Source: Corynebacterium appendicis CIP 107643 (GTDB lineage: Bacteria > Actinomycetota > Actinomycetes > Mycobacteriales > Mycobacteriaceae). Taken from it: a stretch of DNA of 64,000 nucleotides. The notes beneath the pieces were generated by a model. The model worked only from the letters and a program-made list of their open reading frames with translations. It was not told where the DNA came from and did no database searches. Made by a program: the position numbers and the translations under genes. The stretch spans positions 1,488,001-1,552,000 of the forward strand of contig NZ_CP046976.1 of NCBI RefSeq assembly GCF_030408415.1, written 5' to 3'. Of this stretch, positions 62,500 through 64,000 are shown in pieces (position 1 is the stretch's first letter; the number at the start of each line of letters is the position of its first letter).

Positions 62500-63138
62500 C
62501 TAATGGAGATGGCCGACCCAATTCCGCAACAACGTCAAACCAGCCTCCCCGGACTTCTCCGGGTGGAATTGTGTGGCCCACAGCGGCCCGTTTTCCACCG
62601 CCGCGACGAACCGCGAATTGCCGTGCTCCGACCAGGAGACCTTTGGCGCGGCAATGAAGTCGTCCTCAGCCATCTCCCAGTTCTGCACGCCGTAAGAGTG
62701 CACGAAGTAGAACCGCGTGCCCACGTCGAGGCCCGCGAACATCTCAGAGCCGCCGGCCACGTCGACGGTATTCCAGCCCATATGCGGCAAGACGGGGGCA
62801 TCGAGCTTATCGACGACGCCCGGCCACTCCCCGCACCCTTCTGCCTCGATGCCGTGCTCGAGTCCTCGCTCGAACATGACCTGCAGCCCCACGCAGATGC
62901 CCAGCACCGGCCGGCCGCCGGCAAGACGCTGGCCGATCAGACGCGGCCCCGCGACATCCTTCAAACCCCGCATGCACGCGTCGAATGCGCCGACACCCGG
63001 CACCACCAGTCCGTCAGCTTCTACCGCGATCATGGGGTCGCGCGTGACCACCACGTCCGCCCCGACGTGCTCCAGCGCGCGCTGCGCCGAGCGGAGATTG
63101 CCTGCACCGTAATCCAGAAGCGCCACCACGTTGCTCAT
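62500..63138 (-). CDS. hisH: Imidazole glycerol phosphate synthase, glutaminase subunit
   Basis: 212 residues. The class I amidotransferase triad is visible: Cys in [13 protein letters not shown], and the His-Pro-Glu in QFHPEKSG. Others: [16 protein letters not shown] and HMGWNTVD. It delivers ammonia to HisF. It is the first his gene in this window on the minus strand. One copy of the 11-base repeat is at 62805-62815. Confidence 0.95.
   Translation of the reverse strand: MSNVVALLDYGAGNLRSAQRALEHVGADVVVTRDPMIAVEADGLVVPGVGAFDACMRGLKDVAGPRLIGQRLAGGRPVLGICVGLQVMFERGLEHGIEAEGCGEWPGVVDKLDAPVLPHMGWNTVDVAGGSEMFAGLDVGTRFYFVHSYGVQNWEMAEDDFIAAPKVSWSEHGNSRFVAAVENGPLWATQFHPEKSGEAGLTLLRNWVGHLH
62805..62815 (-). 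repeat. 11-base repeat copy 20
   Basis: Exact copy inside hisH. Confidence 0.8.
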
Positions 63139-63149
63139 GAGTGGGAAGT

Positions 63150-63464
63150 TTAGCTGTCTACCTCACCCTTCCGGTACACCGCTTCCAGCCGTCGAGCAAT
63201 CTCCTCAGTGTCGAACTCACCGGTGGAACCTGCTATCACCAGATCAAACCAATCGTCATCAGAGATACGGCGGTCATCGCGACCATGAACCCTGAGCATG
63301 ATCGAGCCCAGCAGGACTCCCACTCTCTTGTTTCCGTCGAGGAACGGATGATTCGATTCAATACTGTGCACAAGCGCCGCAGCCTTCGACCATTCATCCG
63401 GGTAGAGCTCTTCACCGCAGAAGGTCGCCCACGGCCGCTCTAATGCCGATGCGAGCAGGCCCAT
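63150..63464 (-). CDS. Doc-type toxin (death-on-curing family), start codon unclear
   Basis: 104 residues from ATG 63464. The Fic/Doc motif is [11 protein letters not shown], and [24 protein letters not shown] precedes it. Doc proteins phosphorylate EF-Tu. The reading frame stays open and homologous upstream (RFTLETVLPALEEHGFAVGD), covering the missing first helix, back to an in-frame stop at 63600-63602. Yet no ATG, GTG, TTG or CTG occurs there. The protein is either N-terminally truncated, starts at a rare ATT, or has lost its start by mutation. Confidence 0.75.
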   Translation of the reverse strand: MGLLASALERPWATFCGEELYPDEWSKAAALVHSIESNHPFLDGNKRVGVLLGSIMLRVHGRDDRRISDDDWFDLVIAGSTGEFDTEEIARRLEAVYRKGEVDS

Positions 63465-63550
63465 ATCTCCGACGGCAAACCCGTGTTCTTCGAGAGCGGG
63501 AAGAACCGTCTCGAGCGTGAATCTGCGCCGTTGCTGAGACTTCGCCTCTA

Positions 63551-63757
63551 CTAAGCGTCCTTCAATCGCTGCATCAGACCTGCCCGCTCGCTGAGCAACT
63601 CACTTATATCCCGGGAGTTGGCGAGACGCGCCTGCTCTGTCTCCCACTCTCTGCGAATCAGCATTGAAATGACCCGTTGCTTAGACAGCCCCGAAGAAGC
63701 GGCGAGGTCGCTCAATTGATGATCTTCCTCGGGGGTCAAGCGGAGATTCAAAGCCAT
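63551..63757 (-). CDS. Small ribbon-helix-helix-like antitoxin
   Basis: 68 residues from ATG 63757 (MALNLRLTPEEDHQLSDLAASSGLSKQRVISMLIRREW). The first 40 residues look like a CopG/ribbon-helix-helix DNA-binding unit and the rest is a charged tail. It sits directly upstream of the Doc-type gene, which is the usual antitoxin-first order. A palindrome lies 8 bases before the ATG and is the likely autoregulatory site. Confidence 0.75.
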   Translation of the reverse strand: MALNLRLTPEEDHQLSDLAASSGLSKQRVISMLIRREWETEQARLANSRDISELLSERAGLMQRLKDA

Positions 63758-63764
63758 GACAGAA

Positions 63765-63783
63765 CGGTACCATTTAGGTACCG
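63765..63783. promoter_or_regulatory. Palindromic operator of the Doc module
   Basis: CGGTACC-ATTTA-GGTACCG, perfect 7-base arms with a 5-base spacer. It lies in the 33 bases between the upstream transporter stop and the antitoxin ATG. Confidence 0.6.
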
Positions 63784-63790
63784 CTAGGAC

Positions 63791-64000
63791 CTACCGGTCG
63801 AGACGGCGTTTGCCGATGATCCAGTCCGCTGTGGTCATGACGATCCCAGCGACGACGACGGCACCGGAGGCGGCGAATGCGCCGGCAGCGCCGAGCCCGG
63901 CGATCATGCCGCCGAACATGAACGATCCGATGCCCTGGCCGCCGTCGAAGCCGACATTCCACACGGCCGACGCGTGGCTGACCTTGGACTGCGGCAGGCG
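63791..64000 (-). CDS. MFS transporter, C-terminal fragment (cut by window edge)
   Basis: The last 69 codons and stop are present. They encode two membrane helices with the MFS pattern (FDGGQGIGSFMFGGMIAGLG, then FAASGAVVVAGIVMTTADWI) and a basic end (GKRRLDR). In C. glutamicum an MFS gene also lies upstream of hisH. The substrate cannot be told. The Doc module has been inserted between it and hisH. Confidence 0.75.
   Translation of the reverse strand, partial: RLPQSKVSHASAVWNVGFDGGQGIGSFMFGGMIAGLGAAGAFAASGAVVVAGIVMTTADWIIGKRRLDR

Overview
The window is high-GC (about 64% by eye) actinobacterial chromosome and reads as a Corynebacterium. From the left edge to about 42.3 kb the gene order follows the mycobacterial/corynebacterial core block that in M. 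tuberculosis runs roughly Rv2861c-Rv2927c: map, a penicillin-binding lipoprotein, ispG-rseP-dxr, DUF2631, rlmN-cdsA-frr-pyrH-tsf-rpsB, an M23 peptidase, xerC-dprA-comM-yraN-DUF2469-rnhB-lepB-rplS-trmD-rimM-rpsP, ffh, amtB-glnK, ftsY-smc, acyP, mutM-rnc-DUF177 and a DivIVA-like gene. Family and synteny statements come from recall; no search was run.

Layout: (1) 0-9 kb isoprenoid, cell-envelope and translation genes, nearly all on the minus strand. (2) 9-19 kb: an amidase and a DMT transporter sit between frr and pyrH; then tsf-rpsB and the DNA-processing cluster xerC/dprA/comM/yraN. (3) 19-36 kb: rnhB to smc, with an OafA-type acyltransferase between rpsP and ffh, and amtB-glnK without glnD beside it. 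(4) 36.0-37.3 kb: a complete toxin-antitoxin-chaperone (TAC) module, HigB-HigA-SecB-like, between smc and acyP. (5) 37-51 kb: an AGCS transporter, DNA repair and RNA processing genes, gdhA, glycerate kinase, a GalT-like protein, an M20 amidohydrolase, glycogen phosphorylase and a deaminase. (6) 51.3-53.1 kb: a genomic scar holding a frameshifted pabA-type fragment, a 25-codon trmL fragment, a twice-frameshifted folD and a DUF3017 gene. (7) 53-63 kb: a UvrA paralogue, pyk, lgt, a TrpC-like protein missing catalytic residues, and the overlapping hisH-hisA-impA-hisF-hisI run. (8) The right edge has a Doc-type toxin with its small antitoxin and the end of an MFS transporter.

Two observations stand out. 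The first is the TAC module, a close match to M. tuberculosis Rv1955-Rv1957, with paired palindromic operators between toxin and antitoxin. The second is an 11-base word, CGTCGATAAGC (reverse complement GCTTATCGACG), of which I count 20 exact copies on both strands where base composition predicts far fewer than one. It is concentrated in intergenic DNA and gene ends, including one copy forming the loop of the tsf terminator, much like an uptake-signal or nucleoid-protein site.

No rRNA, tRNA, CRISPR array, insertion sequence or prophage was recognised.
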